64,000 bases of DNA, taken from the NCBI GenBank assembly GCA_041676625.1, contig JBAYRN010000008.1, positions 1-64,000 of the forward strand, in the 5' to 3' direction. A model generated the notes under the pieces. That model was not told the DNA's origin and made no database searches. It saw only the letters and a list, made by a program, of their open reading frames with translations. Each line of letters opens with the position of its first letter. Within the stretch, counting starts at the first letter, position 1. Positions 1 through 8,477 of this stretch are shown here, one piece after another. The translations under genes and the position numbers were made by a program. Origin of the DNA: JAEXNA01 sp041676625 (lineage in GTDB: Bacteria > Vulcanimicrobiota > Xenobia > Xenobiales > JADMJV01).

Positions 1-89
1 AGAAAACCGGTGCCGAAGCTGCCAGGTTATTCAACGTCCATCCGTCCACGGTCTCACGTCTTCTGCAGAGGGCAAAACAGCTCCCTTAA
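1..89 (+). CDS. Serine recombinase (resolvase/invertase), C-terminal HTH fragment
   Basis: The window opens inside a reading frame that runs to TAA at 87-89. Its 28 residues include GAEAARLFNVHPSTVSRLL, which matches the helix-turn-helix DNA-recognition tail of Hin/Tn3-type serine recombinases. Only this tail lies in the window, so the catalytic domain cannot be assessed and the gene may be intact or broken upstream. An AT-rich orphan gene and an IS21 transposase remnant follow, so this end looks like mobile-element debris. Family assignment rests on the HTH alone. Confidence 0.6.
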   Translation, partial: KTGAEAARLFNVHPSTVSRLLQRAKQLP

Positions 90-214
90 CACGGTTTTGC
101 GTTCCATTGCGCCCTAAACCCCTTGATCCAAGCTGGGCAGGCGAGTAGCAAGATCGCTCGAGGGGGCTCTACACGGCAGTCCTTCTTGGAGTTCCGAAAA
201 TCTTCGAAACTCAG

Positions 215-736
215 TTGGTCGTCGCTCAACCACCTACAGAAGCAGAAATAAAAGACGCCGTTAACTTCTTTCCGGAAAATAGGAGAAAAGAAGTTCTAGA
301 AATACTCGATTTTTATCAGGACATTTATCCGACCTATGTAGACCAGAGATGCGCTATTGCGGCAAATAATATTGAGCTGGCTTTGGATGAGAGATTTAAA
401 CAGAATCCGCGAGATCGGGAGCGCTTTAAGGACTTTACATTTGGATTTTCCTCCTACGAGCACCCTTGGGTGGGTAGTTTCACCTTGGTAGCGCCCACCA
501 ATTACACGACTGTCACCGTTGACGAAAAAACAATCTACCTTTACACCGGCTCAGATCGGATCTATTTTTGGTTAAACACTCCAAGAATATCTCCAGCACA
601 GCGATGGGTAGCAAGCATGAAAAATAAGCTAGAAGGTAGTTTCTGGCGCGCAGTCGAGATTTCATTAGCTGTGCTAGGCTTTTTGTTCGCGCTGGGATTA
701 ATCGCTTACGCTTTGGGTTTGGGGACCTTTATCTAG
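215..736 (+). CDS. Hypothetical protein with C-terminal membrane anchor
   Basis: A 173-residue protein of unknown function. Residues 1-145 look soluble and charged, and roughly residues 147-172 (SLAVLGFLFALGLIAYALG) form one transmembrane helix at the extreme C-terminus, giving a tail-anchored topology. The start is uncertain: TTG at 215 has no good Shine-Dalgarno sequence. The gene is clearly richer in A+T than the rest of the window and sits between a serine-recombinase tail and an IS21 remnant, which suggests horizontal acquisition. No known family was recognised. Confidence 0.6.
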   Translation: MVVAQPPTEAEIKDAVNFFPENRRKEVLEILDFYQDIYPTYVDQRCAIAANNIELALDERFKQNPRDRERFKDFTFGFSSYEHPWVGSFTLVAPTNYTTVTVDEKTIYLYTGSDRIYFWLNTPRISPAQRWVASMKNKLEGSFWRAVEISLAVLGFLFALGLIAYALGLGTFI

Positions 737-756
737 ACCCCTAGGTCGTTCGGTCT

Positions 757-791
757 GCCATCCCGCTTGGGTAGGCCTTCTTTTTTTTTCC
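757..791 (+). terminator. Probable rho-independent terminator
   Basis: GCCATCCC and GGGTAGGC (757-764 and 769-776) form a stem with six G-C pairs and a 2x2 internal mismatch, closed by a GCTT loop and followed shortly by a run of ten or so T residues. It lies 20 bases after the stop of the AT-rich orphan gene. Confidence 0.55.
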
Positions 792-831
792 TTGCGCTTC
801 AGACTTCAGTGTCTCCTCGTTGGTTATGTAA

Positions 832-966
832 AGTCGAAGGGGCCGTATCTCTCTGGTGCCGCTCGTCGTCGATGACGATGAAGTGAGACCGGAGCCGGAT
901 TGGGAGTACGTTGCCCGAGAGCTTCACAAGAAGCACGTCAATCTTAACCTTCTTTGGAAAGAGTAG
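832..966 (+). pseudogene. IS21-family IstA transposase fragment
   Basis: This frame is open between stops at 829 and 964 and encodes PDWEYVARELHKKHVNLNL followed by LWKE and a stop. This resembles the IstA segment around W-x-Y-(I/V)-x-x-E-L-x(5)-V-(T/N)-L-x-L-L-W. No start codon or catalytic DDE region accompanies it, and the frame stops where IstA normally continues. I read it as a decayed insertion-sequence remnant. Between 737 and 1028 I see only the terminator and this fragment. Confidence 0.5.
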
Positions 967-1028
967 CGGTGCACCACCCGATGGCGAAGCGGGGCCTTGC
1001 CAGGCATGGTTGCTCTGGAAGGTGAAAA

Positions 1029-1406
1029 CTAGAACCAGACCTTTTTGGCGTTGATCGAACCGTCGAAATCCCGGCCACCCTTCACCGACATGAACTGCCC
1101 CACGCGTTGTTCTGCCGTGGAGAAGATTTCGTTGAACGAGAGCTGGTGGTTTTTGTAGTAGCCGTTGCCGTAGTGCTTTTGCATGGAAGATGCAGTATCA
1201 GGCCTGATATATACCCAGGATTGTCGTACCCGGGGGTCGGCCTTCGGTAGGGCTACCCCGATCCGCTGTCCGGGGCGATCGACGGTGACGATGCGATACT
1301 TGCTGTTCACTTTGAGAATCTGCGCTTCTGCCGGCTCTCGAGTCAAACCGCACACCCCTACCAGTACGGCTGCGATCATTAGAAATTGAAGAAGTTTTCT
1401 GTTCAT
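1029..1406 (-). CDS. Small secreted protein of unknown function
   Basis: A 125-residue protein with a Sec signal peptide (MNRKLLQFLMIAAVLVGV, probable cleavage after A-E-A). The mature part is basic and rich in aromatics, with no cysteine pattern or motif I recognise. The start is ATG at 1406, preceded six bases upstream by a perfect AGGAGG, so the in-frame codons further upstream are not used. It is transcribed divergently from the next secreted protein (start 1498). Probably periplasmic; function unknown. Confidence 0.75.
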   Translation of the reverse strand: MNRKLLQFLMIAAVLVGVCGLTREPAEAQILKVNSKYRIVTVDRPGQRIGVALPKADPRVRQSWVYIRPDTASSMQKHYGNGYYKNHQLSFNEIFSTAEQRVGQFMSVKGGRDFDGSINAKKVWF

Positions 1407-1485
1407 TTTGCCTCCTGAGGGAAGGATTTCCGAGTGTGCTTGAAAGCACCTACCGGCACCCTGCAACATCCTCGGCGGATTGGGG

Positions 1486-1491
1486 TATAAT
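1486..1491 (+). promoter_or_regulatory. -10 box TATAAT of a predicted leaderless promoter
   Basis: A perfect TATAAT is followed by exactly six bases and then the ATG at 1498, which carries no Shine-Dalgarno sequence. Transcription would begin at or next to the start codon. The 17-bp-spaced -35 position (1463-1468, GCAACA) matches consensus at only three of six bases. Confidence 0.6.
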
Positions 1492-1497
1492 AAGCCT

Positions 1498-2280
1498 ATG
1501 AAAAGACTCAGCCTACTCTTTCTGCTCTGGGGACTGACTCTCTCAATGGTCCACGCCCAAACTCTGGGCTCGGCACTAACATCGGTGGAGCATCAGGTCC
1601 AGCAGATGCTGGCCAGGACTTCGGGTGAAAGTTGGGGGGTGCAGACCGCCGTCGACGACCTGGAACGTCTGCTGGCGCAAACTCAACGTCTGGCCGAGGC
1701 GCTGGCCCTGAACGACGCCCGAAAGGTGGAGGAACTGCAGCGCGGCCTCTCGGTGGCCGCTCGTCGGGTCAAGACCTCGAGTGTTTTACTGCCGACCGAG
1801 GAGCTTTCGGGGGTCGAGGATATGCTGGCCACCCTGGAACAGGTGGATCAACGGTTGACCGGTCTGCGTTTGCGCTTCGGAAGCCGGGCGAACCTGGTGG
1901 TCGGGAGTTTGAGCGAGGTGGGTCTGAGTCAGGATGAGCCGGGCGGGGAGTACACCAACCTGGAGGATCTCCTGATCGACGTGCGGGACGCCCGGCGGCT
2001 GGCCGAAACGCTGGGGAGCGTCCGCTTTCCTCGATGGGGCTTTGAGCAACGAGGTATGCATAACCTCGACCCTTTGCAGCTGAACCGGTTTGTTCGGGCC
2101 GGCTGGGAGCTGGAGAGACAGCTCTCCGGCCATCTCGACGAAGTCTCGGAAAGCCTGCCTGCCTGGGACCGTTTCGAGCGGGAGTACGATCGGTTGGGTT
2201 ACATGGGTACCGGTTCGCAGGTCCGGCAGTTGCAACGGGTCATGGAAAGGCTCAGCCGGTTTTACTCCTCAGGGCCTTAG
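1498..2280 (+). CDS. Secreted helical protein of unknown function
   Basis: A 260-residue protein beginning with a clear signal peptide (MKRLSLLFLLWGLTLSMVHA) cleaved before QTLGS. The mature chain is almost entirely predicted helix, with many Leu/Gln/Glu/Arg heptad-like stretches suggesting coiled-coil packing in the periplasm. The ATG at 1498 is preferred over the in-frame ATG at 1480 because TATAAT sits exactly one -10 distance upstream and the signal peptide begins here. The next gene follows after 33 bp and has its own SD. No family recognised. Confidence 0.7.
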   Translation: MKRLSLLFLLWGLTLSMVHAQTLGSALTSVEHQVQQMLARTSGESWGVQTAVDDLERLLAQTQRLAEALALNDARKVEELQRGLSVAARRVKTSSVLLPTEELSGVEDMLATLEQVDQRLTGLRLRFGSRANLVVGSLSEVGLSQDEPGGEYTNLEDLLIDVRDARRLAETLGSVRFPRWGFEQRGMHNLDPLQLNRFVRAGWELERQLSGHLDEVSESLPAWDRFEREYDRLGYMGTGSQVRQLQRVMERLSRFYSSGP

Positions 2281-2313
2281 TTTAAGGTTCGTGATTCGGA
2301 GGAAAGCTACAGT

Positions 2314-3228
2314 ATGAGTTCCCCAAGTTTGAGCGATGAGCTCTCCCAGCTAAGCAGGAAAAGTCTTACGACCCTCACCCTTTCCGCCCTAGATTTTGTG
2401 ATCCCCGGCGACTACGTGAATTCCACCTCCCTCGATGATATGGTGCAGATGGTGACCGGCGACGTGAGGGCCGGCCGCCTGCAGGCCATTTCGAACCACG
2501 TGGATCAACTCTACGCCGAGGATTCTGGAGCACGCCGAGCAGTCGGGATTTACCACCTGACCGACACCGCCGACAAAGCGATCGCTGCCGCCGCGCTGGC
2601 CAACAAGGTCGGTGAAAAAGTCGGCATTCTTTCCTTTTTGTCCAAGGTCACACCCAAAGCCGATACCACCCAAACCATCGATTTCTGCTTAAAATTGACC
2701 GCCGAAGTCCTTGCTCATCTTTCGCTGCACGGTCTGAGCACCGAATCGGTGGGCGACTGGGTGCGCTCGCTCAACGGAGAAGCTTACAGCAACGAAGCGG
2801 CCCTGCGCATGGCGTGCATCATCGGCCTGGACGGGCTCATCCCACTGGGTCCCGACTTCTTAACTAAGGTCAGTGACAAGCTAGAGGGGGGCGGCTCCGG
2901 CCTGGGATTGGCTGACAACGCCCTCTTCAAGAAGCTTTCCGGCTTCATTCCCGGCGGCGACCTGATAGCCAAGACCGGGTTCATCACTCAACTGGTAAAA
3001 AACGCGACTTCTCCGGTAGACTCCTTCATGACTCGGACCGGTCTGACCAGGGAAAAAGTGGCCGACAAACTCCGGGGCATCACGGATTTTTCTGATAGCA
3101 AGCTAGACTATCTGGCTGCCTTTCTCGATGCCTCCACCAGCTACATGAGCCACACCGGCACCCAGAGCGTGGCCCGTCATCTGGTGGCCAGATCGGCAGA
3201 ACGCTTCAACTACCAGGTCAAGACCTGA
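2314..3228 (+). CDS. Hypothetical protein, 304 aa
   Basis: A soluble protein of unknown function with no signal peptide. It opens with a Ser/Leu-rich segment. The middle (about residues 165-235) is Gly-rich with hydrophobic patches such as ACIIGLDGLIPLGPDFL, and the C-terminus is helical. The start ATG is supported by GGAGGAAA nine bases upstream. It is probably cotranscribed with the preceding secreted protein and converges on the large gene on the other strand, whose stop lies on the next base. Confidence 0.6.
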   Translation: MSSPSLSDELSQLSRKSLTTLTLSALDFVIPGDYVNSTSLDDMVQMVTGDVRAGRLQAISNHVDQLYAEDSGARRAVGIYHLTDTADKAIAAAALANKVGEKVGILSFLSKVTPKADTTQTIDFCLKLTAEVLAHLSLHGLSTESVGDWVRSLNGEAYSNEAALRMACIIGLDGLIPLGPDFLTKVSDKLEGGGSGLGLADNALFKKLSGFIPGGDLIAKTGFITQLVKNATSPVDSFMTRTGLTREKVADKLRGITDFSDSKLDYLAAFLDASTSYMSHTGTQSVARHLVARSAERFNYQVKT

Positions 3229-5580
3229 TCAGAGTCGGCTCAGAAGAGAAATAGCGCCCGCCACCCAGTCTTGGTCAGTCAGCTCGTTTCGAGGGGAACC
3301 CAGGGCTTTGCGGTAGAGCACGCTGGCCAGTCGGTAAACCTCCAGAGCCTGGGGGGGGGAGAGTTCCCAGGCCAATCGCTTGAGGCGTTCCGGGAGAGCT
3401 AAGGGAAATGGCCACAAGCATTCCAAGGTCATTCGTTCCAGGGAGCCGACGGGGCTCCTATGGATTTTGAGCACCTGGTAGAGGCCTCGCAGGACTGATT
3501 CGGCCCGGTGAGGTTCCAGGATCGCCATGTCGACCAGCAGGGGAAGCCGCTCGAAATCTCCGACGGGATACTTGCAGACGGCTCTCTTCAGCATCTCCGC
3601 GGCTTCTTCGGTTCGTCCCAGTTCTTGGGCCACCCGAGCCAGTTCGGCTATCTCTTGCGGGTGGTCAACTTCTTCATAGCTCTGGTACCATTCTTGAGTC
3701 TTCTTCAGGATGGCTTCGAACCTCACCAGCTGGTCAAACTGCTGATGAGCTTCGGCCAACCGATAAGATAAAGCCGCGTATTCCAGATACACCGTCCGGC
3801 AACGTAGGAGCGCGAGGCGGGCCTGGAACCCGTCGCCGATGAAGAAATTGGGGATCTGATAGCTCTCATCGTGAGAAAGAGGAGGGTATCGCGGTGGGAA
3901 GCGCTGCAATTTTGCTACCAAATGCCATTTAAACCATTCGGCCTGGGAGGCTCTTCGTTCCAGCCGCCATCCCTCCAGGCGCCTCCGGTTGAGCTCTGGG
4001 AGCAGCTTCGGTTTAGAACCCCACCTGAGCTTCTCGACGATCTTCACCAGGGCGGTTGTCTGAGAAGACTGGCAGCGCTGGGCCAGGTCGATGACGGACC
4101 AAATTCCTTGAAGGTAGTTTTCCTTAAAGTCCATGTGAGTGACCCAATCAGGAGTGAGATGGCGCACCGTGTCCAGGTAGGAGTGAACCTGTAGGAAAGT
4201 ACTGAGCCTCTCTGGTTTCAGGCCCCGGGGTAGAAAATAGGAGCAGAGGTAGAGGTTCTCAGCTTGAGGCCAGAGGCCGAGCGCTTCGGCGGCTGCTGCC
4301 AGGTTCAGGCAGAACGCCTGGATCGCTCTGGGGAAGGCCGCTCCAAGCTCCACGCAAAGACTGTACTCGCCTTGCAACTCCCTAAACTCTTCCTGGTTCA
4401 GGACGAGACGAGGGTAGCTCGAAGCAAATTCAGCATCCACATCCTCGGCATAGCTTTGCTCTTCTGGAGTCAGTCTCTTAGAGATAAGAGGGCGAAGGTG
4501 GTAAAGGGCGGCCAGATGGTCTCCTCGCCGCATGGCGGCCCGAGCCAGAAGCATGGGAGTGTAGGCGGCTTTGGGGTTGGCTTCGACCAGGTGCTGGGCC
4601 GCGGCAAGACACGCCGGGTGTTCCAAGCTTCCCCAGATGGCTCGACCCAAGACTCGACCGAATTGCTTCAGAAACTGCTGATTGTTCCAGAAGTGCGGTT
4701 TTTCCAGGAAGGCCTTGACCAATTCCAGGACCCCTTCTCTCCAGCGCTCCCTGCGAGCCGGGGAGACGGCAGCCTCGGTTCGAGTGATATTGAGGGGCGT
4801 TCGGTTGCAAAAGACGACGGTCCTCAAGCCCGCCAGGGGCGGCTCTTCCAGCAGGTAGGCGACTCCCTCCACAACCACCACGGACCGATCCTCGATGTGC
4901 CAGTGGCAGTAGAGTTGAAAGTCGAAATCCGGGCGGTGGAGGGCGACGCCCGGCGTAGCATGCTGGGGCAGACTGGGATCGTTGAGGGTCATGAGCGACC
5001 TGGTCGAAGGGGGCGGAGAGTGCAAGGACAGGCCGTTGAAGATCCAGGGGAAAGAGGTCCAGGCTAAGTGACTGGCCAGGAACTCGGCCACTTCCCCGGG
5101 ATCTTTCATGGAGGGGTGGGTCAACTCGATCTCCACGCCCTGCTGCGCTCCCCAGTCCTCCAGGCGTTCTTTTCCACTTTCCCATTTTCGCTTGATTCCC
5201 TCACAGCCGACGGCAAAGGTCCCCTCGGGGGGCCACCCATGCCGAGCCAGAGCCAGTTGCGAGATTCCATGGTCGGCGCGGCTGACCAGGAGATAGTCTT
5301 CGAGATGCTTGAGGTACTCGGGAGTAAGGTGGGTGGAGGTGCGCCGGATGGTCAACCGCTGCCTCGTCAACTCGAAGCTCACGGGGTCGTCGCCGTCGGC
5401 CTGGAGCCACGCGCCGAGTAGAAAAAGGACATCGGTCCAACTCTCCAAAGAGAAATTACCGAGCTTTTCCAGCGCCTTCTTGCGGTCGAGCGTGAAGCTC
5501 CCCTGGCTGTCGTAAGTCCCCTCCGAAGTGAAACGGTTGAGGTGCTCCTCAAGGTTCATGGCGAACCATTCGGCGCACAC
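3229..5580 (-). CDS. Large hypothetical protein, possible degenerate GHKL/Hsp90-like N-terminus and TPR-like helical C-terminus
   Basis: A 783-residue cytosolic protein. The first 110 residues (LDRKKALEKLGNFSLES and following) resemble a group of bacterial proteins with a decayed GHKL ATPase fold, and NRTPLNITRTEAAVS near residue 260 recalls the Hsp90 middle-domain V-P-L-N-(V/I)-(S/T)-R motif. ATP-binding N/G boxes are not evident. From about residue 330 the chain is helical with repeated L-A-x(2)-A patterns typical of tetratricopeptide-like repeats. The start may be GTG 5580 or ATG 5559, neither with a strong SD. Function unknown; the GHKL idea is inference. Confidence 0.55.
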   Translation of the reverse strand: MCAEWFAMNLEEHLNRFTSEGTYDSQGSFTLDRKKALEKLGNFSLESWTDVLFLLGAWLQADGDDPVSFELTRQRLTIRRTSTHLTPEYLKHLEDYLLVSRADHGISQLALARHGWPPEGTFAVGCEGIKRKWESGKERLEDWGAQQGVEIELTHPSMKDPGEVAEFLASHLAWTSFPWIFNGLSLHSPPPSTRSLMTLNDPSLPQHATPGVALHRPDFDFQLYCHWHIEDRSVVVVEGVAYLLEEPPLAGLRTVVFCNRTPLNITRTEAAVSPARRERWREGVLELVKAFLEKPHFWNNQQFLKQFGRVLGRAIWGSLEHPACLAAAQHLVEANPKAAYTPMLLARAAMRRGDHLAALYHLRPLISKRLTPEEQSYAEDVDAEFASSYPRLVLNQEEFRELQGEYSLCVELGAAFPRAIQAFCLNLAAAAEALGLWPQAENLYLCSYFLPRGLKPERLSTFLQVHSYLDTVRHLTPDWVTHMDFKENYLQGIWSVIDLAQRCQSSQTTALVKIVEKLRWGSKPKLLPELNRRRLEGWRLERRASQAEWFKWHLVAKLQRFPPRYPPLSHDESYQIPNFFIGDGFQARLALLRCRTVYLEYAALSYRLAEAHQQFDQLVRFEAILKKTQEWYQSYEEVDHPQEIAELARVAQELGRTEEAAEMLKRAVCKYPVGDFERLPLLVDMAILEPHRAESVLRGLYQVLKIHRSPVGSLERMTLECLWPFPLALPERLKRLAWELSPPQALEVYRLASVLYRKALGSPRNELTDQDWVAGAISLLSRL

Positions 5581-5599
5581 TGCCTTAGACCATCTGCTT

Positions 5600-6997
5600 C
5601 TAGGCCATAGGAGTGTCTAGCGGAACAGGTGGAAGGTCCGAACTGTAGACCCAGCGCTGAAAAAACGGGAAAAGATCTTTTCCGGAAACGGCCGAAGAGA
5701 TGGCGACCAGGTCGTCGGTGGTGGCGGTACTATCCCGGTGTTGGGTCCCGTACTGCTTCAGGATCTCGAAGAAGGTTTCATCTCCCACTTCTTTTCTCAA
5801 GGCGTGAATGGCCAGGGCCCCGCCCTGGTAGACCTTGGCGTCGAAGAGGCGATCGGCGGCCGGTTCGGCGATGGGGTCACTGGAACCGTAGCGCTTCACG
5901 ATCTGCTCGGCCCGGGCCAGGGCTCGATCCCGCGCCTCCACTCCCTGGTCGTGTTCCGTCCAGAGCATCTCGCAGTAGCTGGCCAGGCCTTCGTTTAGCC
6001 AGATGTCCTTCCAGTCGCCGGGAGACACGCTGTTTCCGAACCAGTGGTGAGCCATCTCGTGCACCAGGACCCGATCCATTCGTTGCTCTCCGGTCACCAT
6101 TCCCCGGTCGTAGAGGGGCAAGGTCTGGGTTTCCAGGGCGGCGGCTCCTCCCAGATTGGTGTCCATCACGATATTGCCGTAGCTCTCGAACGGATAAGGG
6201 CCGAGCTTCTCGGTCAGAAAACTCATCATTTCGGGGACCCGGGCAAAATCGCGCTGGGCTTTCGCCACCAGGTCGGTGGGGAAGTAGTTTTGGATGGGGA
6301 CCTTCCCGTCCAAGCTTTGGGATTCGAAACGCTGGTACTCGCCCACGTGTACGGTGCTCAGATAACTGGCCATCTGATCTCGGGCTTCAAAGTGAAAGGT
6401 TCGAGAGTCGGCCTGTTCGTCTACCGCCGTGAGCACCCCGTTGGCCGCCGCTATCAGGGGGCGGGGCACGTTGATATGAAAGCTGTAGGAGGCCTTGTCG
6501 GTGGGGTGGTCGTTGACCGGAAGCCAGGCCCGGGTGCCGTCCGGCTCGGAGACCACGAAGCTACCACCCTCGAAGGTGTTCCAGCCCAAGGGCACGGGGG
6601 CGTGCTTGGAATGCAAAGGTTGGGGTTGGCCGTTGTAGTCGACCTGGAGTTCAAACTCCTGGCCCTTGGAGAGGCGGCGGGCCGGAGTTACGATCAGCTC
6701 ACCGTCTTCGCGCTTGTAGCGGGCCTCTTTTCCATTGATCTTGACCGACTCGATGTCAAAACCCACAAAGTCGATGTTGAGTTGGTCCAGGTCCTGGGTG
6801 GCCTGGGCCCTCATCTTGGAGGTGGCGTCCAGCGCTCCTCCGGGCTCAACTTGGATATCGGCGTCGTAATGCTTGGCGTCGTATCCACCGTTTCCGATAC
6901 CCGGGATGCGGCTATCTCCGGCCGAGGCGGCACCCTTTCGGGACGGCGGTTCAAATCGGAGAGAACTTGAATGCTGGTGGAGATGATGGATACACAT
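5600..6997 (-). CDS. M1-family zinc metallopeptidase (aminopeptidase)
   Basis: A 465-residue gluzincin. The zinc site HEMAHHWFGN starts at residue 313 (H313, E314, H317), and the third ligand E336 lies 18 residues downstream in LNEGLAS, the M1 spacing. The substrate-binding GxMEN region appears as GGAAALETQT near 284, a form common in compact bacterial M1 enzymes. An N-terminal beta-rich domain occupies residues 40-220, and the C-terminal helical domain is short. No clear signal peptide is seen, so a cytosolic role in removing N-terminal residues is likely. The start is not fixed by a strong SD. Confidence 0.88.
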   Translation of the reverse strand: MCIHHLHQHSSSLRFEPPSRKGAASAGDSRIPGIGNGGYDAKHYDADIQVEPGGALDATSKMRAQATQDLDQLNIDFVGFDIESVKINGKEARYKREDGELIVTPARRLSKGQEFELQVDYNGQPQPLHSKHAPVPLGWNTFEGGSFVVSEPDGTRAWLPVNDHPTDKASYSFHINVPRPLIAAANGVLTAVDEQADSRTFHFEARDQMASYLSTVHVGEYQRFESQSLDGKVPIQNYFPTDLVAKAQRDFARVPEMMSFLTEKLGPYPFESYGNIVMDTNLGGAAALETQTLPLYDRGMVTGEQRMDRVLVHEMAHHWFGNSVSPGDWKDIWLNEGLASYCEMLWTEHDQGVEARDRALARAEQIVKRYGSSDPIAEPAADRLFDAKVYQGGALAIHALRKEVGDETFFEILKQYGTQHRDSTATTDDLVAISSAVSGKDLFPFFQRWVYSSDLPPVPLDTPMA

Positions 6998-7073
6998 TGC
7001 CTACCCAGTATGCAAGAAAACAGGGTCCTTGATTGTAAGGGATTTGTAAACTTGGAGAGGTGTCAAGCTTCAA

Positions 7074-7568
7074 CTAATGTGCTAGGGTTTTTCGGAAGCC
7101 GATGGCTTCGAAGGAATACTCGTGGTGGGGCGGTCCTTCTTGAAAGCCGGAGGAACGGTAGAGTTCGATCGCTCCTAAGCGACTGCGTAAAACATCCAGC
7201 TCCATGACCGAAAAGCCCAGCTCTCGGGCGCGCTGGAGGGAGGCCTCCACCAGAGCCCGAGCCACTCCCTGGCCACGATTGGCCGCGCGCACCCAGAGGG
7301 TCTTCATCTCGCACACCCCCGAGGCACTCATGGGCTTTATGCCCACGCAGCCAGCCTCCACACCATTGACCACTGCCACCAGAAAGTCGCCATCGGGAGC
7401 GAAAGCCCCGGGAAAGGAAGCGTAACCTTCGATGTGGGGCAGAAAGGTTACGGGATCGGCCTCCATCTCGGCCGCCGTGGCCTCCACGTATTCGGCGACC
7501 AGGCGGTGCCCGAGCGGGTGGGATTCAGGGTCGTTGAGGATCGTACGGATGGTGATTTCAGGGGGCAT
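7074..7568 (-). CDS. GNAT-family N-acetyltransferase
   Basis: A 164-residue GNAT. The acetyl-CoA loop is VRAANRGQGVARALVEA (Q/R-x-x-G-x-G/A motif A), followed by the motif-B strand SVMELDVLRSRLGAIELYR and an aromatic C-terminal YRSSGF. The start ATG 7568 is chosen because the family homology begins there, and the long upstream in-frame extension overlaps the divergent gene. The substrate is unknown; the family modifies amines on small molecules, antibiotics or protein N-termini. Confidence 0.85.
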   Translation of the reverse strand: MPPEITIRTILNDPESHPLGHRLVAEYVEATAAEMEADPVTFLPHIEGYASFPGAFAPDGDFLVAVVNGVEAGCVGIKPMSASGVCEMKTLWVRAANRGQGVARALVEASLQRARELGFSVMELDVLRSRLGAIELYRSSGFQEGPPHHEYSFEAIGFRKTLAH

Positions 7569-7643
7569 AACCTGGTCTTCTTTGCTATCGAAGGCTTTTT
7601 CCTCTCCTCCAGGGCGAACCTTTGTTCGCGAGAACATGGGGAA

Positions 7644-8477
7644 ATGCGTAAAACGTTGCTTTCTGTGGTTGTCCTTTTTCTGCTCGCTCCCGGCTTGGCA
7701 GAGCCCGCTCCGGAAGAACCGACCATACCGGCTGAGAAGCCCCAGTGGCACCAACGGGGCTTGCAGTCATCCCGTTCAGGCAGGTTGCCGAACCAGACTC
7801 GATCGGTGGAGCATTCCGGAAGTTGGATCAAGGTCAGCACCCCCGACGGGCGGGACGGCTGGGTCCGAGTGGATTCGTTGAACTTCGAACCGGAGATAGA
7901 GCCTGACCTGGGGCCCCTCTGTTTCGGACAAAAGCTCAGCCCGGAACAGAAGCAGGCCATCAACGATATCGCTTACGACCTGGGTCGGCGGGGCTTTCGG
8001 GTGCAGGCCGACGACATCGCCGTTTTTATGGCTTTGGAGACGGGCGGCACCTTCGACCCGGCGATTCGGGCCCAGGGACGGCCCAACGGCGCGGTGGGGC
8101 TGGCTCAGTTTACGGAGGTGGCGATCCGCGATATGAACAGCCGTAGACCTTCCCACGATCAGTTGTCGGCGGCTCGACTGGCCGCGATGACCTTTGAAGA
8201 GCAGAGCAAGATCGTGGCGGAATATCTCAGTGGGGTGCTGGGCACTCGAGGAATGAAGGGTCGGGAGGTCTCAGGCCACGATCTGTATGCCGCGGTTTTC
8301 GCTCCTCGGGCGGTGGGCCAACCCGATTCGTTTGTGGTCTACGGTCGTGACCGGGACGGCGGAGCCTACCATCGCAACGCCTCTTTGGATAAAAACGGGG
8401 ATGGAGTCATCACCAAGTCGGAAATGGCGGAGCGGTTCGGAGTCTGGCTGGCCCGGGGCCAGGGGCTCCGAGGTTAG
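7644..8477 (+). CDS. Secreted SH3-like / lysozyme-fold / EF-hand protein
   Basis: A 277-residue exported protein. A signal peptide (MRKTLLSVVVLFLLAPGLA) is followed by an SH3-like stretch (SWIKVSTPDGRDGWVRV). Next comes a lysozyme-like module whose ALETGG supplies the presumptive catalytic Glu, followed by GAVGLAQFT, the pattern of lytic transglycosylases. The last 30 residues hold one canonical EF-hand loop, DKNGDGVITKSE, which would bind calcium. It probably cleaves peptidoglycan. The start at 7644 is set by the signal peptide; the in-frame upstream extension overlaps the GNAT gene. Confidence 0.75.
   Translation: MRKTLLSVVVLFLLAPGLAEPAPEEPTIPAEKPQWHQRGLQSSRSGRLPNQTRSVEHSGSWIKVSTPDGRDGWVRVDSLNFEPEIEPDLGPLCFGQKLSPEQKQAINDIAYDLGRRGFRVQADDIAVFMALETGGTFDPAIRAQGRPNGAVGLAQFTEVAIRDMNSRRPSHDQLSAARLAAMTFEEQSKIVAEYLSGVLGTRGMKGREVSGHDLYAAVFAPRAVGQPDSFVVYGRDRDGGAYHRNASLDKNGDGVITKSEMAERFGVWLARGQGLRG

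Noticed and set aside
4264..5067. Long plus-strand open frame inside the 783-residue minus-strand gene
   Set aside because: It is an antisense shadow of a GC-rich gene. Its translation shows no family motif and its low-complexity composition is typical of a wrong frame.
6044..6970. 308-codon plus-strand frame
   Set aside because: Antisense to the M1 peptidase, which has a complete HExxH...E zinc site.
7434..7643. Upstream extension of the SH3/lysozyme-like gene
   Set aside because: Overlaps the divergent GNAT gene. A clear signal peptide starts at ATG 7644.
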